A stretch of 33,220 bases of DNA. It comes from Streptomyces tibetensis (GTDB lineage Bacteria > Actinomycetota > Actinomycetes > Streptomycetales > Streptomycetaceae). The translations under genes and the position numbers were made by a program. Of the stretch, positions 1 through 7,380 are shown piece by piece (position 1 is the first letter of the stretch; each line of letters begins with the position of its first letter). The notes under the pieces are model-generated. The model saw only the letters and a program-made list of their open reading frames with translations, was not told the DNA's origin and ran no database searches. The stretch covers positions 1 to 33,220 of the forward strand of contig NZ_SZVW01000039.1 in the NCBI RefSeq assembly GCF_007655005.1. Direction: 5' to 3'.

Positions 1-95
1 ACTGCTCGCCGTCTGACACAACCGATCATGTGTTGCGACGATCCCTAGAAACCGCCGTTCGCGCGGTCACGGGGGCCCTCCACAGCCGGGGTCGA

Positions 96-1058
96 TCAGC
101 CCTTGCGGGTCTTGATCTCCTCGGTCAGCGCCGGGACGACGTCGAAGAGGTCGCCGACGACGCCGTAGTCGACGAGGTCGAAGATCGGGGCCTCGGCGTC
201 CTTGTTGACCGCCACGATCGTCTTCGAGGTCTGCATGCCGGCGCGGTGCTGGATCGCGCCGGAGATGCCGTTGGCGATGTACAGCTGGGGCGAGACCGAC
301 TTGCCGGTCTGGCCGACCTGGTTGGTGTGCGGGTACCAGCCGGCGTCGACCGCGGCACGCGAGGCGCCGACAGCGGCACCGAGGGAGTCGGCGAGCGCCT
401 CGATGATCGCGAAGTTCTCGGCGCCGTTGACGCCACGGCCACCGGAGACCACGATCGCGGCCTCGGTCAGCTCCGGGCGGCCCGTCGACTCACGCGGGGT
501 GCGGCCGGTGACCTTGGTGCCGGTGGCCTGCGCGGAGAAGGAGACACTCAGGGCCTCGACCGCGCCGGCGGCCGGGGCGGCCTCGACGGCCGCGCTGTTG
601 GGCTTGACCGTGATGACCGGGGTGCCCTTGGAGACACGGGACTTGGTGGTGAAGGACGCGGCGAACACGGACTGCGTGGCCACCGGGCCCTCGTCGCCGG
701 CCTCCAGGTCGACGGCGTCGGTGATGATGCCGGAGCCCAGACGCAGCGCCAGACGGGCGGCGATCTCCTTGCCCTCGGCGGAGGAGGGGACCAGCACGGC
801 GGCCGGGGACACGGCCTCGTGGGCGGCCTGGAGGGCGTCGACCTTCGGTACGACCAGGTAGTCGGCGTACTCGGCGGCCTCGTGGGTGAGGACCTTGACG
901 GCGCCGTGCTCGGCGAGGGTGGCGGCGGTGTCACCGGCGCCATTGCCCAGCGCGACGGCGACCGGCTCGCCGATGCGGCGGGCCAGGGTCAGCAGCTCCA
1001 GGGTGGGCTTGCGGACGGCGCCGTCCACGTGGTCGACGTAGACGAGAACTTCAGCCAT
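96..1058 (-). CDS. etfA: Electron transfer flavoprotein, alpha subunit
   Basis: 320-residue FAD-binding subunit of the soluble ETF heterodimer, which accepts electrons from acyl-CoA and related dehydrogenases and passes them to the respiratory chain. The N-terminal half is the ETF alpha/beta nucleotide-fold domain (about residues 1-185). The C-terminal half holds the conserved FAD-binding signature, with VGQTGKSVSPQLYIANGISG, then SGAIQHRAGM and the VAVNKD-APIF segment. Length is normal for the family. The ATG at 1058 follows an AGGAGAG-type site. It lies 52 nt downstream of etfB on the same strand, the usual etfBA order, so the two are surely co-transcribed. An AidB-like acyl-CoA dehydrogenase at the other end of the window is one possible electron donor, but no direct link is visible. 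Confidence 0.97.
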   Translation of the reverse strand: MAEVLVYVDHVDGAVRKPTLELLTLARRIGEPVAVALGNGAGDTAATLAEHGAVKVLTHEAAEYADYLVVPKVDALQAAHEAVSPAAVLVPSSAEGKEIAARLALRLGSGIITDAVDLEAGDEGPVATQSVFAASFTTKSRVSKGTPVITVKPNSAAVEAAPAAGAVEALSVSFSAQATGTKVTGRTPRESTGRPELTEAAIVVSGGRGVNGAENFAIIEALADSLGAAVGASRAAVDAGWYPHTNQVGQTGKSVSPQLYIANGISGAIQHRAGMQTSKTIVAVNKDAEAPIFDLVDYGVVGDLFDVVPALTEEIKTRKG

Positions 1059-1110
1059 GGGACTTCTTCTCTCCTGCTTGCGAAAGATGAGGGGCGGTCA
1101 GCGAAGGGGC

Positions 1111-1899
1111 TCAGATGAACTTCTGGCCCGCGAGGAACTCAGCGAGCTGCTTGCCGCCCTCGCCCTCGTCCTTGACGATCGTGCCCGCGGTGCGGGCGGG
1201 GCGCTCGGCCGCGCCGTCGACCGTGGTGTAGGCGCCCTCCAGGCCGACCTCCTCGGCGTCGATGTCGAGGTCGGACAGGTCCCAGGACTCCACCGGCTTC
1301 TTCTTGGCCGCCATGATGCCCTTGAAGGACGGGTAACGGGCCTCGCCCGACTGGTCGGTCACGGACACGACCGCCGGGAGGGAGGCCTCCAGGTTCTCGG
1401 AGGCGGCGTCGCCGTCGCGGCGGCCCTTGACGGTGCCGTCCTCGACGGAGACCTCGGAGAGCAGGGTGACCTGCGGGACGCCCAGACGCTCGGCGAGCAG
1501 CGCGGGCACGACGCCCATGGTGCCGTCGGTGGAGGCCATGCCGGAGACGACCAGGTCGTAGCCGGCCTTCTCGATCGCCTTGGCCAGGACCAGGGAGGTG
1601 CCGATGGCGTCGGTGCCGTGGATGTCGTCGTCCTCGACGTGGATCGCCTTGTCCGCGCCCATGGACAGCGCCTTGCGCAGGGCGTCCTTGGCGTCCTCGG
1701 GGCCCACCGTCAAAACGGTGATCTCCACGTCGTCGTCGGAGTTCTCGGAGATCTGCAGCGCCTGCTCGACCGCGTACTCGTCGAGCTCGGAGAGCAGACC
1801 GTCCACGTCGTCCCGGTCGACGGTCAGGTCATCGGCGAAGTGCCGGTCGCCAGTGGCGTCGGGCACGTACTTCACAGTGACAACGATCCTCAAGCTCAC
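1111..1899 (-). CDS. etfB: Electron transfer flavoprotein, beta subunit
   Basis: 262-residue AMP-binding beta subunit, partner of EtfA. It opens with the family's VVTVKYVPD segment and contains the VLAKAIEKAGYDLVVSGMAS and GVVPALLAERLGVPQVT motifs of the ETF adenine-nucleotide fold, including the loop that recognises dehydrogenases. The GTG start at 1899 is chosen because the protein begins at the conserved family N-terminus and an AGGAGAG site precedes it by a few bases. It is first in the etfBA operon. About 30 nt upstream is a perfect 9-bp inverted repeat that could act as an operator or a leader hairpin. No anomalies are seen in the coding sequence. Confidence 0.97.
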   Translation of the reverse strand: MSLRIVVTVKYVPDATGDRHFADDLTVDRDDVDGLLSELDEYAVEQALQISENSDDDVEITVLTVGPEDAKDALRKALSMGADKAIHVEDDDIHGTDAIGTSLVLAKAIEKAGYDLVVSGMASTDGTMGVVPALLAERLGVPQVTLLSEVSVEDGTVKGRRDGDAASENLEASLPAVVSVTDQSGEARYPSFKGIMAAKKKPVESWDLSDLDIDAEEVGLEGAYTTVDGAAERPARTAGTIVKDEGEGGKQLAEFLAGQKFI

Positions 1900-1928
1900 G
1901 CCGGCTCTCCTACTGCATCGTCATTTCC

Positions 1929-1952
1929 ATGCTGCCTACTTGCAGGCAGCAT
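1929..1952. promoter_or_regulatory. Perfect inverted repeat upstream of etfB
   Basis: ATGCTGCCT and AGGCAGCAT form perfect 9-bp arms around a 6-nt loop (ACTTGC). On the minus strand the sequence TATGCT, a plausible -10 hexamer, overlaps one arm, about 50 nt before the etfB start codon. It could be a repressor operator or a hairpin in the etfB leader. No run of T follows, so a terminator is unlikely. The arms are directly visible; the function is inferred. Confidence 0.55.
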
Positions 1953-2042
1953 AGGCGCCTCTAGCGTCCGATCCCGGTCGGGGCGAACCCACGCCCCGAG
2001 CGAAATATTACTCGTCAGTACACCCAGTTCGTTCCCGCTAAG

Positions 2043-2053
2043 CAAGCGCTTTG
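2043..2053 (-). promoter_or_regulatory. LacI-type AAGCGCTT palindrome upstream of etfB
   Basis: Read on the minus strand this is AAAGCGCTTGC, containing the palindrome AAGCGCTT typical of LacI-family operator centres. The same 11-mer occurs on the plus strand inside the pectate lyase promoter at 29579-29589. It lies about 145 nt before the etfB start. Function is not established and a chance match to an 8-bp palindrome is possible. Confidence 0.3.
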
Positions 2054-2120
2054 AACTGTGACCTTCGCAACGCAGCGTAACCGGAACTCGACGGTCACGC
2101 AGCCCGGGGAGCCACCCGGT

Positions 2121-2612
2121 TCAGTCGCCGAGACGCCGGAAACGCCCCTGGTGGTAGAGGAGCGGACGGCCGGTGCCCGAGGGGTCGCCGTCCACGACCT
2201 CGGCGATCACGAGCCGGTGGTCCCCGGCGGGTACGCGCGCCACGACCCGGCCCACCAGCCAGGCGAGCACGCCGTCGAGGAGGGGGACCCCCTCGGGCCC
2301 CTCCCGCCAGTCGGTGGGCGGGCCGAAGCGGTCGGCGCCGCTGCGGGAAAAGGTGGCGGCCAGCTCCTGCTGGTGTTCACCGAGGATGTGGACACCGACG
2401 TGGTCCGCCGTCGCGATGGCGGGCCAGCTGGAGGCACCCGTGCCGACACCGAAGGACAGCAGGGGCGGCTCGGCGGACACGGACGTCAGGGAGGTGGCGG
2501 TGAAGCCCACCGGGCCCGCCTCGCCACGAGCGGTGATGACGGCGACTCCCGCCGCGTGCCGCCGGAAGACCGAGCGCAGGAGGTCGGGCGTGGCGAGAAG
2601 GTCCGCAGGCAT
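2121..2612 (-). CDS. Flavin reductase family protein (FMN-binding split barrel)
   Basis: 163-residue protein of the flavin reductase-like family: NAD(P)H-dependent reduction of free FMN or FAD, often feeding two-component monooxygenases. The FRHAAGVAVITA start, the GPVGFTATSLTSVSAEPPLL core with the following SFGVG, the HVGVHILGEHQQELA segment and the C-terminal DHRLVIAEVVDGD strand are all recognisable. Start at 2612 (ATG) gives the canonical N-terminus; an open frame continues upstream but there it is a shadow of the thioredoxin gene. No strong ribosome-binding site precedes the ATG. It sits 83 nt downstream of the thioredoxin gene on the same strand and may be co-transcribed. No monooxygenase partner is adjacent. 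Confidence 0.9.
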   Translation of the reverse strand: MPADLLATPDLLRSVFRRHAAGVAVITARGEAGPVGFTATSLTSVSAEPPLLSFGVGTGASSWPAIATADHVGVHILGEHQQELAATFSRSGADRFGPPTDWREGPEGVPLLDGVLAWLVGRVVARVPAGDHRLVIAEVVDGDPSGTGRPLLYHQGRFRRLGD

Positions 2613-2695
2613 GGGGTCAGGCTGACGATAAATGGCACGCGCAGTCAAGTTCGCTCCGTGATGTGGGAGATGACTCACTGACGGCCTCACCTCCG

Positions 2696-3109
2696 TCACA
2701 CCGCCTCCCCCAGGGCCGCGATCACGTCGGCCTTGCGCGGCTGCCCCGTGGCGCGCCGCATCACCCGGCCGTCGGCGTCCAGCACGAGCACGGTCGGGGT
2801 CTTGAGGATGTCCAGCCTCCGTACGAGGTCGAGGTGGGCCTCGGCGTCGATCTCGACGTGGGTCACGCCCGGCACGACGCCGGCCACCTCGCCGAGGACC
2901 CTGCGGGTCGCCCGGCAGGGCGCGCAGAAGGCGCTGGAGAACTGCACGAGCGTGGCCCGCTCGCCGAGTTCCGCGCCGAGTTCCGCCGCGTCGAGCCGCT
3001 TGCCGTCGTCGCGCCCGCGCACCCGCACTCTCCCGTTCCGCCGCCGTTGCAGCACTCCGAAGGCGCTCGCCGCCGCGAGCACCGCCACGCACACCACCAG
3101 TCCGGTCAT
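2696..3109 (-). CDS. Membrane-anchored thioredoxin-family protein
   Basis: 137-residue protein with one N-terminal membrane segment (about residues 3-20), a basic stretch (RRRNGRVRVRGRDD), then a thioredoxin fold. The active-site CAPC is at residues 62-65, in the context QFSSAFCAPCRAT, and the cis-proline region is ILKTPTVLVLDADG. The short tail after the helix places the catalytic domain on one side of the membrane; the orientation is not certain. Start at 3109 is selected because GGAGG lies 5 nt before this ATG; an in-frame ATG at 3139 lacks such a site. It is divergently arranged with a DUF4395 membrane protein, a pairing often seen in actinobacteria, which suggests a shared role in thiol-disulfide exchange at the membrane. 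Confidence 0.92.
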   Translation of the reverse strand: MTGLVVCVAVLAAASAFGVLQRRRNGRVRVRGRDDGKRLDAAELGAELGERATLVQFSSAFCAPCRATRRVLGEVAGVVPGVTHVEIDAEAHLDLVRRLDILKTPTVLVLDADGRVMRRATGQPRKADVIAALGEAV

Positions 3110-3186
3110 CACATCCTCCAAGCGTTCACGAGACCGCAAAGATTCCCGCGCCCTTGATGCGGCCTCTCTGCGGAATGCTTGGTTCC

Positions 3187-3603
3187 ATGGACATCGATGC
3201 GAGAGGGCCGCGTTTCGGCGCGGCCGTCACGACCGCCGTCCTGGCGGTCGTGCTGGTCACGGGAAGCGCCTGGCTGCTGGCCTGGCAGACGCTGGCGTTC
3301 CTGCTGGGCGCGGCGGGCGGGGTCCGACGCTCCCCCTACGGCCTGCTGTTCGCCAAGGCGGTCCGGCCGCGACTCGGGCCGCCGACGGAGTTCGAGGCGC
3401 CCGAACCACCGCGTTTCGCCCAGGCGGTGGGACTGCTTTTCGCCGGACTCGGGCTCGTCGGCTACACCCTGGGACCCGACTGGCTGGGACTCGCGGCGAC
3501 CGGCGCGGCGCTCGCCGCCGCCTTCCTCAATGCTGCGTTCGGGTACTGCCTGGGCTGCGAGTTGTACCTGCTCGTGCGGCGGGTGGCGGTCCGCGCGGAG
3601 TAA
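3187..3603 (+). CDS. DUF4395 family integral membrane protein
   Basis: 138-residue membrane protein with about four hydrophobic segments (residues 11-40, 74-91, 94-115 and into the C-terminus). It carries the family's SPYGLLFAKAVRPRLGPP loop and a C-terminal GYCLGCELYLL segment with two cysteines three apart (CLGC). The cysteines next to a membrane and the divergent thioredoxin gene suggest a disulfide relay role, but DUF4395 has no settled function. Start at 3187 is the most conserved-looking ATG. Another ATG exists at 3175 and neither has a strong ribosome-binding site. An AATGCT element 7 nt before the ATG at 3187 could allow leaderless expression. Confidence 0.87.
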   Translation: MDIDARGPRFGAAVTTAVLAVVLVTGSAWLLAWQTLAFLLGAAGGVRRSPYGLLFAKAVRPRLGPPTEFEAPEPPRFAQAVGLLFAGLGLVGYTLGPDWLGLAATGAALAAAFLNAAFGYCLGCELYLLVRRVAVRAE

Positions 3604-3721
3604 TGGGGACGCAAAAGCACGAGGTGGGAAGCTGCGAGTGACGTGACGAGAATCTCGCCGCCGACGGGCACGAGGACTGGCTACCCGGCCGTTCTTCGGG
3701 CACGATCTGCGACAAGCCGTA

Positions 3722-3741
3722 AACCTACGGCTGCGTAACTT
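3722..3741. promoter_or_regulatory. Imperfect dyad upstream of the acyltransferase gene
   Basis: AACCTACGGCTGCGTAACTT has perfect TACG/CGTA core arms around GCTG and matching AA/TT ends, 6 of 8 positions per arm. It lies about 50 nt before the acyltransferase start. A second perfect hairpin, CTGGGAA-TCCC-TTCCCAG, follows at 3745-3762. TetR-type repressors of lipid genes bind sites of this general shape, so lipid-linked control is an inference. No regulator gene is adjacent. Confidence 0.4.
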
Positions 3742-3789
3742 CCACTGGGAATCCCTTCCCAGGCAGAGCAGGAAGGGTCCGACCCGCCC

Positions 3790-4518
3790 ATGGCAGAGCT
3801 CGTCTACCGTCCCGTCGTCGGTTTCGCCCGCACGCTGTTCAAGGTGTGGGACCTCAAGATCGACCTCCAGGGTTCGGAGAACATCCCGCGCTCGGGCGGC
3901 GCCGTGCTGGTGAGCAATCACATCAGCTACCTGGACTTCGTCTTCGACGGCCTGGCGGCGCTGCCGCAGAAACGTCTCGTGCGTTTCATGGCGAAGGAGT
4001 CGGTCTTCCGGCACAAGATCTCCGGCCCTCTGATGCGCGGGATGAAGCACATCCCGGTGGACCGCAAGCAGGGCGAGGCGGCCTACGCGCACGCCCTCGA
4101 CTCGCTGCGGTCGGGCGAGATCGTCGGGGTCTTCCCGGAGGCGACGATCTCGCAGTCGTTCACGCTGAAGAGCTTCAAGTCGGGCGCCGCGCGACTGGCG
4201 CAGGAGGCCGGCGTCCCGCTGATCCCGATGGCGGTGTGGGGCACGCAGCGGCTGTGGACCAAGGGCCACCCGCGCAACTTCAAGCGCAGCCACATCCCCA
4301 TCACCATCCGGGTGGGCGAGGCGATCGAGGCCTCCCGCGACAAGTACGCGGGTGCCATCACGCGCCAGCTGCGCGAGCGTGTCCAGGAACTCCTCGAGGC
4401 CGCTCAGCGCGCCTACCCCGTCCGCCCCAAGGGTCCGGACGACACCTGGTGGATGCCCGCCCACCTCGGCGGCACGGCCCCGACGCCGGAGCAGGTGCGG
4501 GCGGCCGAGGCGCACTGA
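3790..4518 (+). CDS. 1-acyl-sn-glycerol-3-phosphate acyltransferase (PlsC-like)
   Basis: 242-residue acyltransferase of the PlsC family, expected to transfer an acyl chain to lysophosphatidate to give phosphatidate in phospholipid synthesis at the inner face of the membrane. The catalytic HX4D motif is H44-ISYL-D49 (SNHISYLDF). Motif II is in MKHIPVDRKQG, motif III is VGVFPEATIS and motif IV is VPLIPMAVWGTQR. All four blocks are present in order and at normal spacing. The ATG at 3790 gives the expected N-terminus; a GGAAGGGT stretch lies 12 nt upstream, rather far. It is a single-gene unit on the plus strand, with dyad symmetry in its upstream region. The next gene is convergent with an 18-nt gap. 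Confidence 0.94.
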   Translation: MAELVYRPVVGFARTLFKVWDLKIDLQGSENIPRSGGAVLVSNHISYLDFVFDGLAALPQKRLVRFMAKESVFRHKISGPLMRGMKHIPVDRKQGEAAYAHALDSLRSGEIVGVFPEATISQSFTLKSFKSGAARLAQEAGVPLIPMAVWGTQRLWTKGHPRNFKRSHIPITIRVGEAIEASRDKYAGAITRQLRERVQELLEAAQRAYPVRPKGPDDTWWMPAHLGGTAPTPEQVRAAEAH

Positions 4519-4536
4519 GCCCCGCCCACCCGCTTC

Positions 4537-5238
4537 TCAGGCGCAGGACTCGGGAGCGCGTACGGCGATGTCCGCTCCCGGGCTGAACCGCGCCAGCAGC
4601 TCCGCGAGTTCCGCGGCGGCCGCCGCCACCTCGGCGACCGGCATCGGCGCCAGGCTCTCCAGCAGGAAGATGCCCGATGTCGTCCCCTCGGTGAGCCGGG
4701 TGCGCGGGCCCTGGCGCCAGTTCCAGCGACGGCAGGTCACGCCCGCGCCGTCGCGCCACACCACTTCGCCCGCGTCGGGGTGCTCGACGGTCTCCTCGCC
4801 GCCGGCGACGGTCACGAAGTCCTCCTCCCCCGTGGCGCGGATCAGGCGCATGCCGCCTTCGATGCGGTCGAAATCCTCCCCGCCGACGGGGATCAGATGG
4901 GCGACGGAGACGGTGTTGTAGAGGTCGACGAGCAGGTTGACGCGGGGCAGCCCGGACTCCGACAGGGCCCGCCTGGCCAGCGCCTCCGCGGAGTTGCGGG
5001 TCCTGGACGGCTTCGAGCCGAACGCCGTGTAGGTCTCGCGCCAGGCGGCCATGTGCGGGTCCTGGTGCGGTGCGCGGCCGTCCAGTCGTACGGCGAGCCG
5101 CCGCGCCGCGTCGTCGAGGAGCTCCGAACTGGCTTGACTGCTGGGCCCGTTGACCAGACCGTGCGCCTCGATCGCGACGTGCGTGAAGCCGGGCGCGAGA
5201 GCGCGTACATCGTCGGACACGGACAGCGTGAGCGTCAT
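4537..5238 (-). CDS. B3/B4 domain-containing protein (PheRS beta-like)
   Basis: 233-residue stand-alone protein with the B3/B4 fold found in the beta subunit of phenylalanyl-tRNA synthetase, where it performs editing of mischarged tRNA. Recognisable blocks are AWRETYTAFGSKPSRTRNSAEALARRAL, LPRVNLLVDLYNTVSVAHLIPVGGEDFDRI and the C-terminal TSGIFLLESLAP segment. Stand-alone versions are widespread in actinobacteria and their substrate is not known; trans-editing of aminoacyl-tRNA is a reasonable guess only. The ATG start follows GGCAAGGCGACC. It lies 12 nt downstream of the transglutaminase-like gene on the same strand, so the two form an operon expressed from the TTGACT-N18-TAAGGT promoter upstream of that gene. 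Confidence 0.87.
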   Translation of the reverse strand: MTLTLSVSDDVRALAPGFTHVAIEAHGLVNGPSSQASSELLDDAARRLAVRLDGRAPHQDPHMAAWRETYTAFGSKPSRTRNSAEALARRALSESGLPRVNLLVDLYNTVSVAHLIPVGGEDFDRIEGGMRLIRATGEEDFVTVAGGEETVEHPDAGEVVWRDGAGVTCRRWNWRQGPRTRLTEGTTSGIFLLESLAPMPVAEVAAAAAELAELLARFSPGADIAVRAPESCA

Positions 5239-5250
5239 GGTCGCCTTGCC

Positions 5251-5823
5251 TCAGAGTGCGGTGGGGAGTGTCTGCCACAGGTGCGGCCGGTCGCGAGCCG
5301 CCGTGAGAGCGTTCAGCACGACCGGATGCGGTGCAGCATACAGCACCGGGTAGTCCATTTCATTGGACGCATCATCGGGCGCGAAGGCGAGCCGCTCACC
5401 GTCGAGGGAGAACTGCGCGTCGACGCCAGGCTTGTTGCCCCGGGGGTCCTGCCGGTGCCACGCACCGTTGAACCGCACGGCGACCAACCCGTGCACCTCG
5501 TCGAACTTCTGGTAGCAGAGCGCGGTGGGGATGTCCTCGGCCCGCAGCAGCGCGGCCAGCGCATGGGCCCTGGCGTAGCAGATGCCGGTGCGCTGCTCCA
5601 GGACGTCCGAGGCGCGCCAGGTGACACGGAGATCGCCGGAGTCCTGCGAGTGCGGAATGGTGTCGCGCACGAACTCGAAGGCCACCCGCGCATACTCATA
5701 CGAGTCGACCACCCCATCAGTGAGCTGCTCCGCCGTCTCGCGCACTAGCGGATGGTGGTGGTCGATCACCTCGTCAGCGGCCAAGTACGCGGACAGGTCG
5801 GGTGTCTGCTGGATCATATGCAT
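5251..5823 (-). CDS. Transglutaminase-like domain protein
   Basis: 190-residue cytosolic protein of the transglutaminase-like (papain-fold) superfamily. The Cys/His/Asp triad blocks are visible: Cys in RTGICYARAHALAALLRA, His in FDEVHGLVAVRFNGAWHRQD and the Asp following it. An upstream helix VRDTIPHSQD is typical. Members act as peptidases or cysteine transferases; substrate cannot be read from sequence. Start at 5823 gives MHMIQQTPDLSAYLAADEV; a start 2 codons later is also possible. There is no convincing ribosome-binding site, but the promoter TAAGGT ends 8 nt before the start, so the message is probably leaderless. First gene of a two-gene operon with the B3/B4 protein. Confidence 0.88.
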   Translation of the reverse strand: MHMIQQTPDLSAYLAADEVIDHHHPLVRETAEQLTDGVVDSYEYARVAFEFVRDTIPHSQDSGDLRVTWRASDVLEQRTGICYARAHALAALLRAEDIPTALCYQKFDEVHGLVAVRFNGAWHRQDPRGNKPGVDAQFSLDGERLAFAPDDASNEMDYPVLYAAPHPVVLNALTAARDRPHLWQTLPTAL

Positions 5824-5831
5824 GTGCGCAG

Positions 5832-5861
5832 ACCTTAGGGAGAGACCCACTCCTGAGTCAA
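5832..5861 (-). promoter_or_regulatory. Promoter TTGACT-N18-TAAGGT, probably leaderless
   Basis: On the minus strand a consensus-like -35 (TTGACT, 5856-5861) is followed by an 18-nt spacer and TAAGGT (5832-5837). The -10 ends 8 nt before the transglutaminase-like start codon, so transcription should begin at or within a base or two of the ATG. The hexamers are read directly; leaderless expression is an inference from spacing. Confidence 0.65.
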
Positions 5862-5994
5862 TCGCTTTCCGTTGCCCCGCATATCTATGCATCGGTTGGA
5901 GAATGGCTGAACACCGCCGCAACCAGCCGCGCCATCACAACCCTTCCGCCGGGGCGCGGGTCTCGGCTCCGCGGACCAGTGACGAGGAGAAGAC

Positions 5995-7371
5995 ATGAGA
6001 CATCTACAGCGCCTGCTCGGAGCGGCGGTCGCCTGTGGCGCACTGGCGGCGGCCGCTGCCGGGACCGGGCCCGCCCACGCCCTGGACAACGAGTTGTGGA
6101 TCAGCGCGCCGTACGAGACGGTGCTGCCCGGCGCGGACGCGGGCGGCAGCGCGCCGGAACGCAGCCTGGACGTGGCGGTCAGTCGCGATGTCGCCGACGG
6201 CCGGGTGCCCGCCGGGCAGCTGACCGTCGACGTGAGCGAGATCGCCGGCTTCGCGCGGGTGTCGTGGCCCGCGAACTGCGAGCCCGCCTCGGAGACCCGG
6301 GCGGTCTGCGCCTTCCCGGAGATGCCGGCCGGGACGGACAGCGTGCCGGCGGCCACGTTCAAGCTGCGCGCGCTGCCGGGGGCGGACGTCGGCTCCTCGG
6401 GCCAGGTGCGGTATTCGGCCACCGCGGGCGACCTGACGTCCCACGCCGGTGAGACCCGGGTCGGCGTGGGCAACGGACCGGACCTCGGGCTCAGCGAGGC
6501 ACCTCACCAGCGGGACCTCAGGCCGGGCACCGTGACGAACGTACGGGCGACGCTGTCGAACACCGGGAACCGCACCGCGGAGCGCACCCTGCTGTGGATC
6601 AACGCCTCCTACGGGCTGCGCTTCACGGAACGGCACGCGAACTGCGAGTACCGGGAGCACGACACCGGAACGGGAGCCCTGTGCGTGCTGGACGAGGCGG
6701 TGGCACCGGGACAGCGGTTCGAGCTGGACACCGAACTCGGCGTCGGCCGGAAGGCGTTGTACGAGCGGTTCGACCACTCCGTGCAGCCCTATTCGGACGA
6801 GGCCCTGGCCGAGGCTCGCGGCGAGTGGACGTGGACCCGGGGCACGGGCGCGGAACTGGACCTGCGCCCCGCGGCCGGTGGCGCCAGGGCATCCGCGCCG
6901 GAGCCCGACATCGACCCGCAGGACAACTACGGAACCGTCATCCTCGACGCCCGCAACACCGCCGACCTGGAGCTCACCGGCAGCCGGGTGCGCGGGGCCG
7001 CCGGCGACACGGTGACCGCGCAGATCACCGTGCACAACCGCGGGCCGGCCTGGGTGGCGTCGCTGGGCGTGGGCGCCGCCGTGGCCACGGTGCGGTTCCA
7101 GGCTCCGGAGGGCACCACCGTCGGCCCCCTGCCGGAGGACAGGTGCTGGCCGGCGGAGGACGGCACGTCCCCGACCACCTACTACTGCCGGACGCCGATC
7201 CACCTGCACGACAAGGCGTCGTACACGTTCGAGATCCCGCTGCGGATCGACCGTGTGGTGCGCGGGGCGCGCACCACCGTCGCCACCCTCAACGACGATC
7301 CCGAGCTGAGCATCAGGAAGTTCGACCCGAACCTGCGCAACAACAGGACGGAGATCGTCGTCAACCGGTGA
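5995..7371 (+). CDS. Secreted protein with C-terminal DUF11-like Ig-fold domain, function unknown
   Basis: 458-residue exported protein. Residues 1-29 form a Sec signal peptide (basic MRHLQR, alanine-rich core, cleavage after AHA before LDNEL). The mature part is beta-rich. Three stretches look like extracellular Ig-like domains: about 35-145, 160-270 and 310-455. The last contains LTGSRVRGAAGDTVTAQITVHNRGPAWV, typical of conserved-repeat (DUF11) modules. There is no sortase motif, no C-terminal membrane span and no catalytic motif I recognise. The ATG overlaps the stop of a doubtful 31-codon frame and is preceded by GAGGAGAAGAC, a good ribosome-binding site. Single-gene unit, convergent with the PLP enzyme 9 nt away. 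A structural or adhesive surface role is only a guess. Confidence 0.82.
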   Translation: MRHLQRLLGAAVACGALAAAAAGTGPAHALDNELWISAPYETVLPGADAGGSAPERSLDVAVSRDVADGRVPAGQLTVDVSEIAGFARVSWPANCEPASETRAVCAFPEMPAGTDSVPAATFKLRALPGADVGSSGQVRYSATAGDLTSHAGETRVGVGNGPDLGLSEAPHQRDLRPGTVTNVRATLSNTGNRTAERTLLWINASYGLRFTERHANCEYREHDTGTGALCVLDEAVAPGQRFELDTELGVGRKALYERFDHSVQPYSDEALAEARGEWTWTRGTGAELDLRPAAGGARASAPEPDIDPQDNYGTVILDARNTADLELTGSRVRGAAGDTVTAQITVHNRGPAWVASLGVGAAVATVRFQAPEGTTVGPLPEDRCWPAEDGTSPTTYYCRTPIHLHDKASYTFEIPLRIDRVVRGARTTVATLNDDPELSIRKFDPNLRNNRTEIVVNR

Positions 7372-7380
7372 GCCCGCGGG

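Noticed and set aside
1..95. Possible gene upstream of the etfA stop at the left edge
   Set aside because: Only 95 nt, with no convincing coding sequence on either strand.
3109..4515. Minus-strand 468-codon frame opposite the acyltransferase
   Set aside because: Shadow frame; the acyltransferase carries all four family motifs.
5903..5998. 31-codon frame whose stop overlaps the secreted-protein start as ATGA
   Set aside because: The GGAGA before its ATG touches the codon directly, and 7 of 30 codons end in A or T; a coupling leader peptide is possible but not supported.
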